DNA of 64,000 nt. It comes from Aequorivita capsosiphonis DSM 23843 (GTDB lineage: Bacteria; Bacteroidota; Bacteroidia; Flavobacteriales; Flavobacteriaceae). The notes beneath the pieces are model-generated. The model was not told where the DNA came from, ran no database searches, and saw nothing but the letters and a program-made list of their open reading frames with translations. This document shows, in pieces, positions 16,275 through 26,285 of this stretch. The stretch spans positions 1 through 64,000 of the forward strand of contig NZ_AUBG01000014.1 in NCBI RefSeq assembly GCF_000429125.1, written 5' to 3'. How positions within the stretch are numbered: position 1 is the first letter of the stretch; each line of letters starts with the position of its first letter. The position numbers and the translations under genes are program-made.

Positions 16275-17057
16275 TTATACTGTAAAAAATATATCGGTTA
16301 CAAAAACGGCGATAAAGTCAACTACAAACACTAACATAGAAGCATAAACTACTGCTGCGTTTGAAGCTTCTCCCACGCCAACGGTTCCTTTGGCACAATG
16401 ATATCCTTTGTAAGTTCCCACAAGGCCAATTGCGAAACCAAAGAAAAAAGTCTTTACGGTCGCTGGAAAAACATCACTAAATTTTAAAGCATCAAATGTT
16501 TGGTTAAAGTAAAGTGTAAAGGAGACGTCACCTTTTAGGTTTTCCACGATTGCTGAACCAACAAGTGCGACGGCATCACCCAAGATTACTAATAAAGGCA
16601 ACATAAGAGTGACCGCGAGAATTCTAGTTACAACTAAGTATTTAAACGGATTGGTGCCCGAAACTTCCATCGCATCTATCTGTTCTGTTACTTTCATGGA
16701 ACCCAACTCTGCTCCTATTCCTGAACCGATTCTTCCTGCGCAAATCAAGGCGATAATCACGGGACCAATTTCCCGAACTATGGAAAGACTGACCATTGAA
16801 GCCATCCACGATTCAGCCCCAAACTGCATCAAGGTGGGGCGCGATTGTAGCGTGAACACCAACCCTAAGATAAAGCCAGTAACTATCACCAACAACAAAG
16901 AGCGATTGCCCACATTATAACATTGGCGCATCAATTCCCTAACCTCAAAAGGTCTGCTGAACACTTCTCGAAAAAAGCGTCCTGCAAAATAGGTCATATC
17001 GCCAATTTCTGCGAAAAATGATTTGGTGCGGGCTAGTATGGTGTTTGATTTATTCAT
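16275..17057 (-). CDS. MlaE-like permease
   Basis: Inner-membrane permease of the Mla lipid transport system. It has five to six hydrophobic helices and the diagnostic MlaE segments EIGPVIIALICAGRIGSGIGAELGSM (about residues 95-120) and MKVTEQIDAMEVSG. It is the first gene of a tight three-gene operon. Its 260-residue length is standard. No MlaB or MlaC partner follows, as is usual in Bacteroidota. Confidence 0.93.
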   Translation of the reverse strand: MNKSNTILARTKSFFAEIGDMTYFAGRFFREVFSRPFEVRELMRQCYNVGNRSLLLVIVTGFILGLVFTLQSRPTLMQFGAESWMASMVSLSIVREIGPVIIALICAGRIGSGIGAELGSMKVTEQIDAMEVSGTNPFKYLVVTRILAVTLMLPLLVILGDAVALVGSAIVENLKGDVSFTLYFNQTFDALKFSDVFPATVKTFFFGFAIGLVGTYKGYHCAKGTVGVGEASNAAVVYASMLVFVVDFIAVFVTDIFFTV

Positions 17058-17205
17058 TTAAAAATAGGAAACTCAAATGTAAGTAGGTTTTTAGGGAATA
17101 GATATGATATAAATCAGCCTAGAGCGGTTATTGATTTAGGCAAAATTTTCACTATTGAAGAATTTAATAGATACTTTCTATTTCTGAAATATCCTTTTCA
17201 ATGTT

Positions 17206-18429
17206 TTATTTTTCACGGCTTTTTAAGGTAATAAGCGTTATCTCCGGTCGCATTCCCAGTCTTCCCGGAAATCCCAGCCAGCCCAATCCTCTTGTAACGT
17301 ATAAGTATTGATTTTTTAAATGATATAATCCTGCCCATCGTTTGTATTTATATTTTATAGGGCTCCACTGTTTTCCCATAATCTTGATTCCCGCTTGCAT
17401 TCCGTGGGTATGGCCCGAAAGTGTAAGCGCAATATCTGTGTATTTTAACACTTCTTCATCCCAATGGGAAGGATCGTGGGAAAGTAAAATTTTAAAGGGA
17501 ATAGCTTCCACTTCATTTAAGGCTTTAATTAAATCTCCATCCTGTCTGAAAGGCGGCAGTCCCCAATTTTCAATACCTATAATTGCAATGCTTTGATCAT
17601 TTTTTGATAGCGCAATTCCTTCGTTTAGAAGTAACTGAAAATCGATTTTACCGAAGAAATCTTTTATAGAATTAAAATTTTCGCTTTTGGCTTCTGGGGA
17701 ATCCCAAATACTGTAATCGCCATAATCGTGATTTCCCAAGATGGCATATTTTCCTTTTTTGGCGGATAATTTTCCTAGGACCTCATCCCAGCCGTTCAAT
17801 TCCCAAGAAAAATTATTTACTATATCTCCGGTGAATAAAATAAGGTCGGCATCCAATTCATTTATAATCTTAACTGCCCGTTCCAAAACCTTGTATCGAT
17901 ACCCGAAACTTCCAAGGTGAAGATCGGAGATATGGACAATTTTTAAATTATCAAAAGCCTTCGGCAGCTCTTTATGAGGAACAGTAACACGGTAAACTTT
18001 AAATTTATAGACCGCTTTAGAAACGGCATATACAATAACGAAAAAAGGAAGAAATCCCGCTATTAAACCTACGACGGGAACAATGATTAAAGAATCGGTG
18101 TCGGAGAAAATATAATTTGAAAAGTATAAAATGCTAACAACTATAACGAAGATGATTTTCGGAATAAAAGAAGAAATGGTTAGTCCGTATAATGAAGATA
18201 TCAGAGATTGTCTTCTAGTTACCGGCACAGAGTCCATTCGGATTTTAAGTGTTAAAATAGCAGTGACTAAGCCGATGGTAAAAGTCCAAAACAGTATATA
18301 AACAACCATTTTCACTATCGTAGAGTCAATAAACTGAGTGATGGATTGTAGCCAATAAAAAGTAAGCGCATCTACTCCCACAATAACGAGACACAACAAA
18401 AAGATTGCAAAAAGTGAATATGTACGCAT
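17206..18429 (-). CDS. Membrane-anchored metallophosphoesterase
   Basis: Four N-terminal helices (about residues 5-30, 40-62, 88-106, 114-140) are followed by a calcineurin-like phosphoesterase domain. Metal-binding motifs are complete: DLH at 169-171, GDIVNN at 201-206, GNHD at 232-235, SHDP around 317-320 and GHTHGM at 339-344. Relatives such as LpxH-like or YkuE/YaeI enzymes hydrolyse phosphodiester or pyrophosphate bonds, some of them in lipids. The C-terminal WLGFPGRLGMRPEITLI is typical of the YkuE/YaeI type. Substrate unknown. It is monocistronic. Confidence 0.88.
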   Translation of the reverse strand: MRTYSLFAIFLLCLVIVGVDALTFYWLQSITQFIDSTIVKMVVYILFWTFTIGLVTAILTLKIRMDSVPVTRRQSLISSLYGLTISSFIPKIIFVIVVSILYFSNYIFSDTDSLIIVPVVGLIAGFLPFFVIVYAVSKAVYKFKVYRVTVPHKELPKAFDNLKIVHISDLHLGSFGYRYKVLERAVKIINELDADLILFTGDIVNNFSWELNGWDEVLGKLSAKKGKYAILGNHDYGDYSIWDSPEAKSENFNSIKDFFGKIDFQLLLNEGIALSKNDQSIAIIGIENWGLPPFRQDGDLIKALNEVEAIPFKILLSHDPSHWDEEVLKYTDIALTLSGHTHGMQAGIKIMGKQWSPIKYKYKRWAGLYHLKNQYLYVTRGLGWLGFPGRLGMRPEITLITLKSREK

Positions 18430-19029
18430 TATTGGTTTTTATTATGGTGGCCACTATTTTTTTAGCTTTGCTTCACGCGTTGATAGCTAAATAAACTCTT
18501 TAGTATTGAATAAGCCAGCTTTAAAGTTCAACTTCAGTCTGGATTCTAATGTTTCGCTTTTATTCCTAAAAATAAAGAAATGAAGACTATTATTAAGCCA
18601 AGTACCAGTAATATTTTATTGGCCTAACACTTAAAAGTCCTTCCAAATTTTACCCGTAACCCCGAATCCCCAATCCCTCTTACGATGATAATGTTGAATT
18701 TGAGGAATAAATAATCTGGAAGATTCAGGGTTTTCGGAAGATTTTGAAGCCTGAGACGATTACAAATTTATTAACCCGTAAACCGTTGGCCACAGTTTAA
18801 ACCTGATAGGTTTCAAAAACCTGTCAGGTTTGGGATATTCACGGATCATTCTCAAGAGTTGTGTGTGGATTGAAAAAAAAAACAGAACTCCTTTCCTCCT
18901 TCGCTCATATTTCCCTTTTCAAATTTATCCTTTCTACTTTCTACTTTCATTTAAATATCTTCAATCCCGAATCCCCAATCTGTCATACTGAGCGCAGTCG
19001 AAGTACCGAATCCCCAATCCCTAAAATTA
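18430..19029. other. Gene-free stretch with short repeats
   Basis: No gene is seen. It holds two adjacent near-palindromes AACCTGATAGGTT and AACCTGTCAGGTT (18799-18831), repeated text of the CCGAATCCCCAATCC type (18660 and after 18960), and the fragment TGTCATACTGAGCGCAGTCG near 18980, which resembles dispersed repeats of other flavobacteria. Confidence 0.6.
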
Positions 19030-19872
19030 TTATTCTACTGCAGGCATTACCATAATTGGCACGTTGGTGTGATATACCATTTGTTTTACGACTGGTTTAA
19101 ACAAGAGGTTTTCAAAAAACGAATGTTTATTTTGAACCATAACCAGAAAGTTCACCTTTTGTTTTATTTGAAATCGCTCTACAGCCTCCACTAAATCTAC
19201 ATACTCCTCTGTATGAAAAATGTGATTATTATCTTTGATAAACTGTTCAAATTGACTTTTTAACTGCTCTTGTTTCGCACTTAAAGACTCACCGAAGTAG
19301 ATATTTAAAACATTAAGTCTCGCTTCATGGCTCGTACAAATAGACTTTAATTGCTTTAGACTCTTATTTTCCATAGAAAACTTAAAGTCCGTTGGAAACA
19401 GAATCTCTTTGGGTTTTTCATAAGAAAACTCGTCTGGGATCGCTATTACAGGACAGGTTACTTTTTTAATAGTAAACATAGTATTCGTTCCTAAAAATAC
19501 CTCCTTTGCTCCTGTCGCTCCTTTGGTTCCCATTATAATTATATCAATGTTGCGCTCCTTGACCACAGCTATAATTTCATTGACCAATAAATTAAAAGAA
19601 GATAATCTTATAAAAGTGTGCTTTGAGTTTTTAAATTTTGACTTTAGCTTCTCTTCTATTTCCAGCAATTCACTTTCTGAAGTCTTTCTTGTAATTTCCT
19701 CTATCATCATGGCCGATTGACCATTTACATATGCTGAAGTATTATATGCGACTGGTGTATATGTGTTGAGTAAATAGAATGTGCAGTCTTCATCTTGAAA
19801 AAGCTGCACGGCATACTCCATAGCGTTAAAAGCGTTCTGGGAAAAATCTGTTGGAAGCAATATGTTTTTCAT
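19030..19872 (-). CDS. Universal stress protein, tandem UspA domains
   Basis: Two UspA folds occur in one 280-residue chain. The first (1-148) keeps the ATP-binding signature GTKGATGAKEVFLGTNT at 115-131 (G-x2-G-x9-G-S/T type). The second (about 150-280) has lost the loop. This architecture is common in flavobacteria and its role in stress or stasis is poorly defined. The gene is alone; upstream, about 180 bases separate it from the divergent patatin gene. Confidence 0.9.
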   Translation of the reverse strand: MKNILLPTDFSQNAFNAMEYAVQLFQDEDCTFYLLNTYTPVAYNTSAYVNGQSAMMIEEITRKTSESELLEIEEKLKSKFKNSKHTFIRLSSFNLLVNEIIAVVKERNIDIIIMGTKGATGAKEVFLGTNTMFTIKKVTCPVIAIPDEFSYEKPKEILFPTDFKFSMENKSLKQLKSICTSHEARLNVLNIYFGESLSAKQEQLKSQFEQFIKDNNHIFHTEEYVDLVEAVERFQIKQKVNFLVMVQNKHSFFENLLFKPVVKQMVYHTNVPIMVMPAVE

Positions 19873-19995
19873 TTTGAAAGTGTTTATGTTAATACCTGTA
19901 AACAGCTAATTTAAATCACAAAACAGCATTTTACAATGACCTTAGTCATATCTGTCAATTTCTAAAAGTAGTTAGGCAATTGAAACTTAGATAAA

Positions 19996-20024
19996 TTGAC
20001 CTGACTTAGGATTTATTATCTTTG
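19996..20024 (+). promoter_or_regulatory. Bacteroidota-type promoter for patatin gene
   Basis: TTG at 19996-19998 and TATCTTTG at 20017-20024 are 18 bases apart, a full match to the Bacteroidota -33/-7 pattern TTG...TAnnTTTG. The start codon lies about 30 bases downstream. Confidence 0.7.
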
Positions 20025-20056
20025 GGTTTTATTAATTTGTTGAATCAATTGTCACA

Positions 20057-20836
20057 ATGAAAAATGTTGGTCTAGTACTATCAGGTGGAGGAGCACGCGG
20101 GGCTGCGCATATAGGCGCTTTAAAAGCTTTTGAAGAATATGGTATCTCTCCGACTCATGTTTCTGGTACTAGCATTGGAGCAATTGTAGGGGCTTTATAT
20201 GCGGGAGGCGTACATTGGTCCGAAATATTCAGTTTTTTTAAAGAAACCTCTATTTTTCATGCCAAGAGATTCGCCTTTAACAAACCCGGATTTATTGATA
20301 CCGAAAAGTTTTATGCGGATCTTCAAGTATTCTTTCCAAGAGATAATTTTGATGTTTTGGAAAAACCGTTATTTATTACCGCAACAAACGTGATATCGGG
20401 AAATTTAAAAATTTTTAGCAAGGGGCAGCTTATAAAACCCATTATAGCTTCTGCTTCTTTTCCAGGGGTTTTTACTCCTACCGAAATCAATGGTTCTTAC
20501 TATATCGATGGCGGAATACTAAACAATTTTCCAGTCGAGCCTTTGAAGAAACACTGTGATAAAATTATAGGAGTTTTTATTAATTCGCTAAAGAAAGTAA
20601 GTATTGACGATCTAAAACACTCCTATTCTGTAGCCGATAGAGCACTAAAAATTGGGGCTGCAGCAGAATCGAAATTAAAGTTTCCAAAATGCGATTTAGT
20701 TATTGCTCCTAAAGATTTGGGCAGCTATGGCATCTTTGGAATGAGTAACGCAGATACCATCTTTGAATTAGGCTATTCCGAGACAATAGCAGTTTTAAAG
20801 GAGAATGAAAATCTTTTGCGTAGTAATTCATTTTAA
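20057..20836 (+). CDS. Patatin-like phospholipase (RssA/NTE type)
   Basis: A serine lipase-fold hydrolase. The oxyanion loop GGGARGAAHIG is at 10-20, nucleophile elbow GTSIG at 37-41 with Ser39, and the catalytic Asp in YIDGGILNNFP (D151). Patatins hydrolyse acyl chains of phospholipids with a Ser-Asp dyad. There is no signal peptide, so it acts in the cytoplasm or at the inner face of the membrane. The downstream membrane-protein gene starts 5 bases after the stop, so they are co-transcribed. Confidence 0.92.
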   Translation: MKNVGLVLSGGGARGAAHIGALKAFEEYGISPTHVSGTSIGAIVGALYAGGVHWSEIFSFFKETSIFHAKRFAFNKPGFIDTEKFYADLQVFFPRDNFDVLEKPLFITATNVISGNLKIFSKGQLIKPIIASASFPGVFTPTEINGSYYIDGGILNNFPVEPLKKHCDKIIGVFINSLKKVSIDDLKHSYSVADRALKIGAAAESKLKFPKCDLVIAPKDLGSYGIFGMSNADTIFELGYSETIAVLKENENLLRSNSF

Positions 20837-20841
20837 AAACG

Positions 20842-21450
20842 ATGTGGATTAAACTAGGAATATTGCTCATCGGGTTTATACAAGCTGGATTATTGCCTCA
20901 CTTTGTACAAAAAGCATTAAAGCATGTTAGTTTTGATTTAAACAATCAGACGCTCAGTTTTTTTAGCAATAAAGATCTCTATGGCGAAAAATTTGTAAAA
21001 GGATATAAACGGCTACTTTTTGCAACGGCCATCCTCACCTATCTATTCTTTTGGCTTCTAACGGAATATTATGACCTTGGAGAATACCATAAGTTAATCC
21101 GGTATATCGATCTTGGTTTTGGATCATTGGCGCTGCTCGCATTTGTGCCTCATAATTTAAAGCCCTATAGTTTAAAAAGTCTCGCGCCATCTTTACAACG
21201 AATACTTCATAACCTGCTTGGAGTAGTAGTCTTTCTATCACTGCCAGCTTTAGTTGTTACTTTTCAAGTAGCAATTCTTCCCGAAGCCAAATTCCTTGGG
21301 ATCTCAGGAATCATTATAATCGGACTCACTGTGCTATCCGTCGCTCTTTCTATTTTTAAAAACGGGATTAATGGGGCGACAGAATTATTGTTTATCAACG
21401 GAATAAGTTTCTGGACTATCTATGTGACTATAATTACTTTTTTAAGTTAA
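20842..21450 (+). CDS. Unknown multi-helix membrane protein
   Basis: A 202-residue protein with about six hydrophobic segments (near 2-20, 50-70, 85-103, 120-145, 150-172, 180-200) and few charged residues. No family is recognised. It follows the patatin gene by 5 bases, which suggests a membrane partner or simply shared expression. Start ATG at 20842 is clear. Confidence 0.75.
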   Translation: MWIKLGILLIGFIQAGLLPHFVQKALKHVSFDLNNQTLSFFSNKDLYGEKFVKGYKRLLFATAILTYLFFWLLTEYYDLGEYHKLIRYIDLGFGSLALLAFVPHNLKPYSLKSLAPSLQRILHNLLGVVVFLSLPALVVTFQVAILPEAKFLGISGIIIIGLTVLSVALSIFKNGINGATELLFINGISFWTIYVTIITFLS

Positions 21451-21855
21451 ACCACTTTTCAATATGACCCTTTATGATGGTGGAAAGACAATAACCCTCT
21501 ATTAAGGTTTTAAAAGAGAATGAAAATGTATTAGGAAATAGTGAGTGTCTGGTAACTAATAGTTTATATCAACATCGCTTTCCAATCATCCAAATTGAAT
21601 TAAAGAAGTTGCCCGTCTTTTGATCTTTGGTTAGTTAATAGATCAAAAGGCTTAGGTTCTAATACCAATTAAACATTCAAATGTCGCATAAAATTAGTTT
21701 CTTTCCCGCCTGCCGGCAGCCAGGTTAACTCATCTGTTGTTATAAAAATCAATCGTAGGCTTTGACTATGCTCGATTTTTCTTCCTAAACTGAACTAAAA
21801 ATAATTCAAATTTTTAATACGACATTTAAAAAATCTAATTGGTATGATATTTCAA
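21451..21855. other. Intergenic stretch containing MITE-like element
   Basis: No gene is seen. The right half is an inverted-repeat element (21662-21845). The left half includes a stop-rich AT segment with no recognisable signal. Confidence 0.6.
21662..21845. mobile_element. MITE-like 184-bp element with inverted ends
   Basis: The left end ATACCAATTAAACATTC-AAATGTCG (from 21662) and the reverse complement of the right end (up to 21845), ATACCAATTAGATTTTTTAAATGTCG, agree at most positions over about 25 bases; similarity fades further in. Inside lie a GCCTGCCGGCAGCCAGG palindrome and a second weaker inverted pair. The size, inverted ends and lack of genes suit a non-autonomous transposable element. 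A target duplication is not clear. Confidence 0.5.
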
Positions 21856-22173
21856 TTAAGCGTTTTTCTTTTTTAATCTTTCTAGCTTATCTTCCATATC
21901 ACTAATGATATCTTCGGCTTTACCGCTCATATTTGCGACGGAATTTTTAATCTTTTTCTCAAATTCAGCTTTATTCTCGTTGGCTGTTTTCACAAGCTCC
22001 TTTTTGGCTTCGTTTAACCAATCTGAAACATCTTCCGTAGTATCGGCAGCCGCACGCTTTAGTTTCTTTCTAGTTTTACTCCCTTTATCAGGAGCATAAA
22101 GAATTCCCACTCCTACCCCGATCGCGACACCAGTTAATATTCCGATAAGCATTCCTCCATTGTTATTTTTCAT
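21856..22173 (-). CDS. YtxH-domain protein
   Basis: A 105-residue protein with an N-terminal glycine-rich membrane segment (GMLIGILTGVAIGVGVGILYAP, split here as residues 7-28) followed by KGSKTRKKL and a long charged amphipathic helix. This is the pattern of YtxH/gas-vesicle-like stress proteins. The function is not defined; general stress association is known in other bacteria. It is monocistronic. Its stop codon lies 11 bases from the MITE-like element. Confidence 0.8.
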   Translation of the reverse strand: MKNNNGGMLIGILTGVAIGVGVGILYAPDKGSKTRKKLKRAAADTTEDVSDWLNEAKKELVKTANENKAEFEKKIKNSVANMSGKAEDIISDMEDKLERLKKKNA

Positions 22174-22389
22174 GATATTGGTTTTTAAATTAGTTATTAT
22201 GATATAAAGTTAAGATGATAAAAGGCTTTACAAAATGATTTATGTCACTCTTATAAAATATTTATCTTTTTCTTATGATTCTGATGTGAAAAATTAAAAC
22301 TCACTCTCTCACCGGCAATCAACTCGCTACCCTCTAAAAAGTATTATAACATGAAATCAAATTGAAAGTCAATGTAGAATTAAACCTAA

Positions 22390-23154
22390 TCATAATTCAA
22401 GTTCAAGCTGAATGGGACAATGATCGGAACCGTAATAATCAGATAATATTTCAACCTGATTTATTTTGTCCATTAAAGGATTGCTGACCAAAAAATAATC
22501 AATCCGCCAACCTGTGTTTCTTTCTCTAGACTTAAATCGATAGCTCCAAAAAGTGTAAGCAACTTTCTCTGGATTGAAATGTCTAAACGAATCTACAAAA
22601 CCTATATTGAGAAGATTATCCATTCCGTCAATTTCTAATTGCGTATAGCCCGCAGTTTTGTTGTAGTTGGCTTTGTCGTTTTTAAGGTCAATCGCTTGAT
22701 GCGCAACGTTTAAGTCGCCACAGAGAATAACAGGTTTATCTTTTTCCAGATTTTTTAGATAAACCAGAAAATCTGCATCCCAAGTTTTTCTATAACCCAG
22801 CCTTACCAATTCACTTCCAGAATTAGGAACATAGGTGTTTACCAAATAGAAATCCTCAAATTCTGCACATAGAACGCGTCCTTCCGTATCGTGCTCCGCA
22901 ACGCCCATATCATAGGTTACAGCTATAGGTTTTGTCTTGCTTAAAATCGCAACGCCAGAATATCCCTTTCTTTCGGCAGAATTATAGTATTGATGATAAT
23001 CAGTTATTTTTGACAAAGCTTTCTCAACTTCGTCGTCTTGAGCTTTTGTTTCCTGAAGGCAAAGTACATCAGGATTCAGTTTAGAGATATCCTCAAAGAA
23101 ATCTTTTTTAGTTATTGCTCTTATGCCATTTATGTTCCAAGAGATTAGTTTCAT
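22390..23154 (-). CDS. xth: Exodeoxyribonuclease III
   Basis: An AP endonuclease and 3-prime exonuclease for base-excision repair. The catalytic residues of the family are present: N7 (SWNING), E35 (LQETKA), D147/N149 (GDLNVAH) and D244/H245 (SDHCPI). RIDYFLVS near 220 is also canonical. Length 254 is typical. It is monocistronic, with the acyl-CoA carboxylase operon upstream in the same direction. Confidence 0.95.
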   Translation of the reverse strand: MKLISWNINGIRAITKKDFFEDISKLNPDVLCLQETKAQDDEVEKALSKITDYHQYYNSAERKGYSGVAILSKTKPIAVTYDMGVAEHDTEGRVLCAEFEDFYLVNTYVPNSGSELVRLGYRKTWDADFLVYLKNLEKDKPVILCGDLNVAHQAIDLKNDKANYNKTAGYTQLEIDGMDNLLNIGFVDSFRHFNPEKVAYTFWSYRFKSRERNTGWRIDYFLVSNPLMDKINQVEILSDYYGSDHCPIQLELEL

Positions 23155-23223
23155 GGTTACTTTATCTTTTTAATTAGGAAGAATTATCGATGGAAATACG
23201 TCATCCATATTTCTGATTAAATT

Positions 23224-24765
23224 TTACAACGGAATATTCCCATGCTTTCGGTTTGGTCGCACTACATCTTTCGTTTCCAACATCGCAAACGCTTTCAACA
23301 ACTTTCTACGTGTTTCTCGTGGCTGGATTACCTCATCAATAAATCCACGTTGAGCAGCTTTAAAAGGATTAGCAAAAGTTTCTGCATATTCAGCTTCCTT
23401 TTCTGAAAGTTTTAGCTCTGGGTTTTCAGCTGCAGCAATTTCTTTTCTGAAAATAATCTCACTGGCGCCCTTTGCTCCCATCACAGCTATTTCAGCCGTT
23501 GGCCAAGCATAATTCATATCTGCGCCAATGTGCTTGCTGTTCATAACGTCATACGCGCCACCATAAGCTTTTCGGGTAATTACGGTTACTCTTGGCACCG
23601 TTGCTTCACTTAAAGCGTAAAGTAATTTCGCGCCGTTAAGAATAATCCCGTTCCATTCCTGATCGGTTCCTGGAAGAAACCCCGGAACATCTACCAAAAC
23701 CAACAGTGGAATATTAAAGCAATCGCAGAAACGTGTAAATCGCGCTCCTTTTTTGGAACTGTCCACATCTAAAACTCCCGCCAAACTCATCGGTTGGTTT
23801 GCGACTATTCCAATACTTCTACCGCCAAGTCGTGCAAAACCTACAATAATATTATCCGCGTAATCTTTGTGCACTTCAAAAAAGGAATCCTTATCTATTG
23901 TTCCTTCTATCACGTCGTGCATATCATATGGCTTGTTGGCAGAATCTGGTACGATAGTTTCCAATTCATCCCGAAACTCATCAGCAGCTTCAAACGGCAG
24001 TTTTTCAGTAGTGGTTTTATTGTTCTGCGGAAGGTAACTTAACAAGGTTTTTACCTGTTCTAAACAAACGATATCGTTCGCAGCAGTAAAGTGCGTAACG
24101 CCACTTTTGGTGGCATGCGTTTTTGCACCCCCCAATTCTTCCGAAGTTACATTTTCATTGGTAACGGTTTTTACAACGTTTGGTCCGGTAACAAACATAT
24201 AGCTACTGTCTTCCACCATTAATGTGAAGTCCGTCATTGCTGGAGAATAAACTGCTCCACCCGCACACGGACCCATAATGGCTGAAATCTGCGGAATTAC
24301 TCCTGAGGCTTGTACGTTTCTATAAAAAATATCCGCATAGCCGCCCAAAGATCGAACTCCTTCCTGAATACGTGCGCCCCCTGAATCGTTTAGACCAATT
24401 ATTGGAGCACCAACACTCACTGCGTGATCCATTATTTTACATATTTTCTCGGCGTGTGTTTCCGAAAGTGCACCTCCAAAAACCGTGAAATCCTGTGCAA
24501 AAACATATACCAATCGTCCGTTTATTGTCCCGTAGCCTGTAACGACGCCATCACCGTAATACACTTCTTTTTGCATATCGAAATCGGTGGTTCGGTGAGT
24601 TACAAGAATACCCATTTCTTCAAAAGAGCCTTCGTCAAGAAGATATTCTACGCGTTCGCGAGCTGTGAGTTTTTTCTTTTCGTGTTGTTTTGCAATTCGC
24701 TTTTCTCCGCCGCCCTTTTTTGCTTCGGAAATTATTTCTTGCAGTTTTTTGTTGTTGTCGGTCAT
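23224..24765 (-). CDS. Acyl-CoA carboxylase carboxyltransferase (beta) subunit
   Basis: It transfers CO2 from carboxybiotin to an acyl-CoA, most likely propionyl-CoA. Both crotonase-like halves are present, with acyl-CoA site [12 protein letters not shown] and biotin-side oxyanion region [13 protein letters not shown]. The pattern matches PccB/MmdA rather than AccD, since no zinc finger is present. The start is set at ATG 24765 (MTDNNKKLQ); longer frames run into the hairpin repeat at 24780-24839. It is third in the BCCP - biotin carboxylase - carboxyltransferase operon. Confidence 0.93.
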   Translation of the reverse strand: MTDNNKKLQEIISEAKKGGGEKRIAKQHEKKKLTARERVEYLLDEGSFEEMGILVTHRTTDFDMQKEVYYGDGVVTGYGTINGRLVYVFAQDFTVFGGALSETHAEKICKIMDHAVSVGAPIIGLNDSGGARIQEGVRSLGGYADIFYRNVQASGVIPQISAIMGPCAGGAVYSPAMTDFTLMVEDSSYMFVTGPNVVKTVTNENVTSEELGGAKTHATKSGVTHFTAANDIVCLEQVKTLLSYLPQNNKTTTEKLPFEAADEFRDELETIVPDSANKPYDMHDVIEGTIDKDSFFEVHKDYADNIIVGFARLGGRSIGIVANQPMSLAGVLDVDSSKKGARFTRFCDCFNIPLLVLVDVPGFLPGTDQEWNGIILNGAKLLYALSEATVPRVTVITRKAYGGAYDVMNSKHIGADMNYAWPTAEIAVMGAKGASEIIFRKEIAAAENPELKLSEKEAEYAETFANPFKAAQRGFIDEVIQPRETRRKLLKAFAMLETKDVVRPNRKHGNIPL

Positions 24766-24779
24766 AGAATTAATTATTT

Positions 24780-24839
24780 CTTTGCGCCCTCTGCGTCTTT
24801 GCGGTAAAATTACACCGCAGAGCCGCAGAGAACGCAAAG
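24780..24839. repeat. Large hairpin between accC-like and carboxyltransferase genes
   Basis: Arms at 24780-24805 and 24812-24839 pair at roughly 22 of 26 positions (CTTTGCG, CTCTGCG and TTTGCGGT blocks) around a six-base AT loop. It resembles the CGCAGAG-type repeats found between genes in many bacteria. Being inside an operon it could reduce or stabilise downstream mRNA, but no T-tract follows. Confidence 0.75.
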
Positions 24840-24842
24840 TAT

Positions 24843-26285
24843 TTACTTCGGTAATCGAAGTTTTTCTGAATCTTTTAAATATTGTTGCAATGCGAAGAGT
24901 GCTGCTATTTTTGCCTCTTCTTCATTGATTGCCTGTAATTTTTCTTCGGAATAGTATTTCTTTACAAAGTTGGTGTCGAAATTTCCACTGCGGAAAGCTT
25001 CGTGTTCAAAGACAAACTTTCCAAACGGAAGTGTGGTGCTCACTCCTTCCACATCGTATTCCGCAATAGCTTCCAGCATTGTTTGCATCGCCTCGTTTCT
25101 AGTTTTTCCGTAGGTAATCAGCTTAGAAAGCATCGGGTCATATTGAATTGGCACTTGCATTCCTTCTGTAAACCCATCATCCACACGGATGTTTTTTCCG
25201 CTCGGTGGACGATAAACTTCCAATTTACCAACACTAGGCATAAAATTGTTTAATGGATCTTCAGCATACACACGGACTTCAAAAGCGTGGCCAGTGATTG
25301 TTAAATCTTCCTGAGCAAAAGCAAGTTTTTCGTTATTAGCAACTTTTATCTGCTGCTCTACCAAGTCCAGTCCTGTTATCAATTCGGTAACGGGATGTTC
25401 CACTTGTAAACGGGTATTCATTTCGAGGAAGTAGAAATTGAGTTTGTCATCCAAAAGGAATTCCACCGTTCCAGCGCCAACATAATCGCAGGCTTTTGCA
25501 ACTTTTATAGCTGCTTCCCCCATTTCTTTTCGCAATTCCGGAGTCAAAACCGAAGACGGAGCTTCTTCAACCACTTTTTGATGACGCCGTTGAATACTGC
25601 ATTCCCGTTCAAAAAGATGAACTGTATTTCCAAAATTATCAGCTAAAACCTGAATTTCGATATGTCGCGGGGAAGTAACAAACTTTTCAATAAAAACCGA
25701 ACCATCGCCAAAAGCATTTTCGGCTTCGCTGATAGCACGCTTCATTTGATCTTCAAATTCTTCGGCATTTTCAACAATACGCATTCCTTTTCCACCGCCA
25801 CCAGCTGATGCTTTTATAAGAATTGGAAAACCAATCTCTTTGGCGATTTCCTTTGCTGCACCAACATCTGTAATTGCTTCGGCAGTTCCAGGGACCATCG
25901 GGATATCGTATTCTTTTACGGCATCCTTTGCTGCGAGTTTGCTTCCCATGATACGAATTGCGTGCGATTTTGGGCCGATAAAAATCATTCCGCTTTTCTC
26001 TACACTTTCGCCAAAGTCAGCATTTTCACTTAAAAATCCGTAACCTGGGTGGATGGCATCAACGTTTAATTCCAAGGCAACTTTTATAATCTTGTCACCT
26101 AATAAATACGATTCATTGGAAGGTGGTGGACCTATACAAACGGCTTCGTCTGCATATTTTACGTGTGGTGCATCTCTATCTGCTTCGGAATAAATGGCAA
26201 CCGTTTTAATTCCCATATTTCGGGCGGTTTTCATTATTCTAAGCGCTATTTCGCCACGATTGGCGACTAATATTTTTTTAATCAT
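24843..26285 (-). CDS. accC: Biotin carboxylase subunit (AccC/PccA type)
   Basis: ATP-dependent carboxylation of biotin on the carrier protein. The ATP-grasp glycine loop AGGGGKGMR is at 161-169, and the catalytic region [14 protein letters not shown] starts at 288. Residues 1-120 form the biotin-carboxylase N-domain. The chain of 480 residues lacks the biotinyl domain, which is encoded separately just upstream with an 8-base overlap (26278-26285). The gene symbol reflects the fold; the complex is probably propionyl-CoA carboxylase. Confidence 0.93.
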   Translation of the reverse strand: MIKKILVANRGEIALRIMKTARNMGIKTVAIYSEADRDAPHVKYADEAVCIGPPPSNESYLLGDKIIKVALELNVDAIHPGYGFLSENADFGESVEKSGMIFIGPKSHAIRIMGSKLAAKDAVKEYDIPMVPGTAEAITDVGAAKEIAKEIGFPILIKASAGGGGKGMRIVENAEEFEDQMKRAISEAENAFGDGSVFIEKFVTSPRHIEIQVLADNFGNTVHLFERECSIQRRHQKVVEEAPSSVLTPELRKEMGEAAIKVAKACDYVGAGTVEFLLDDKLNFYFLEMNTRLQVEHPVTELITGLDLVEQQIKVANNEKLAFAQEDLTITGHAFEVRVYAEDPLNNFMPSVGKLEVYRPPSGKNIRVDDGFTEGMQVPIQYDPMLSKLITYGKTRNEAMQTMLEAIAEYDVEGVSTTLPFGKFVFEHEAFRSGNFDTNFVKKYYSEEKLQAINEEEAKIAALFALQQYLKDSEKLRLPK

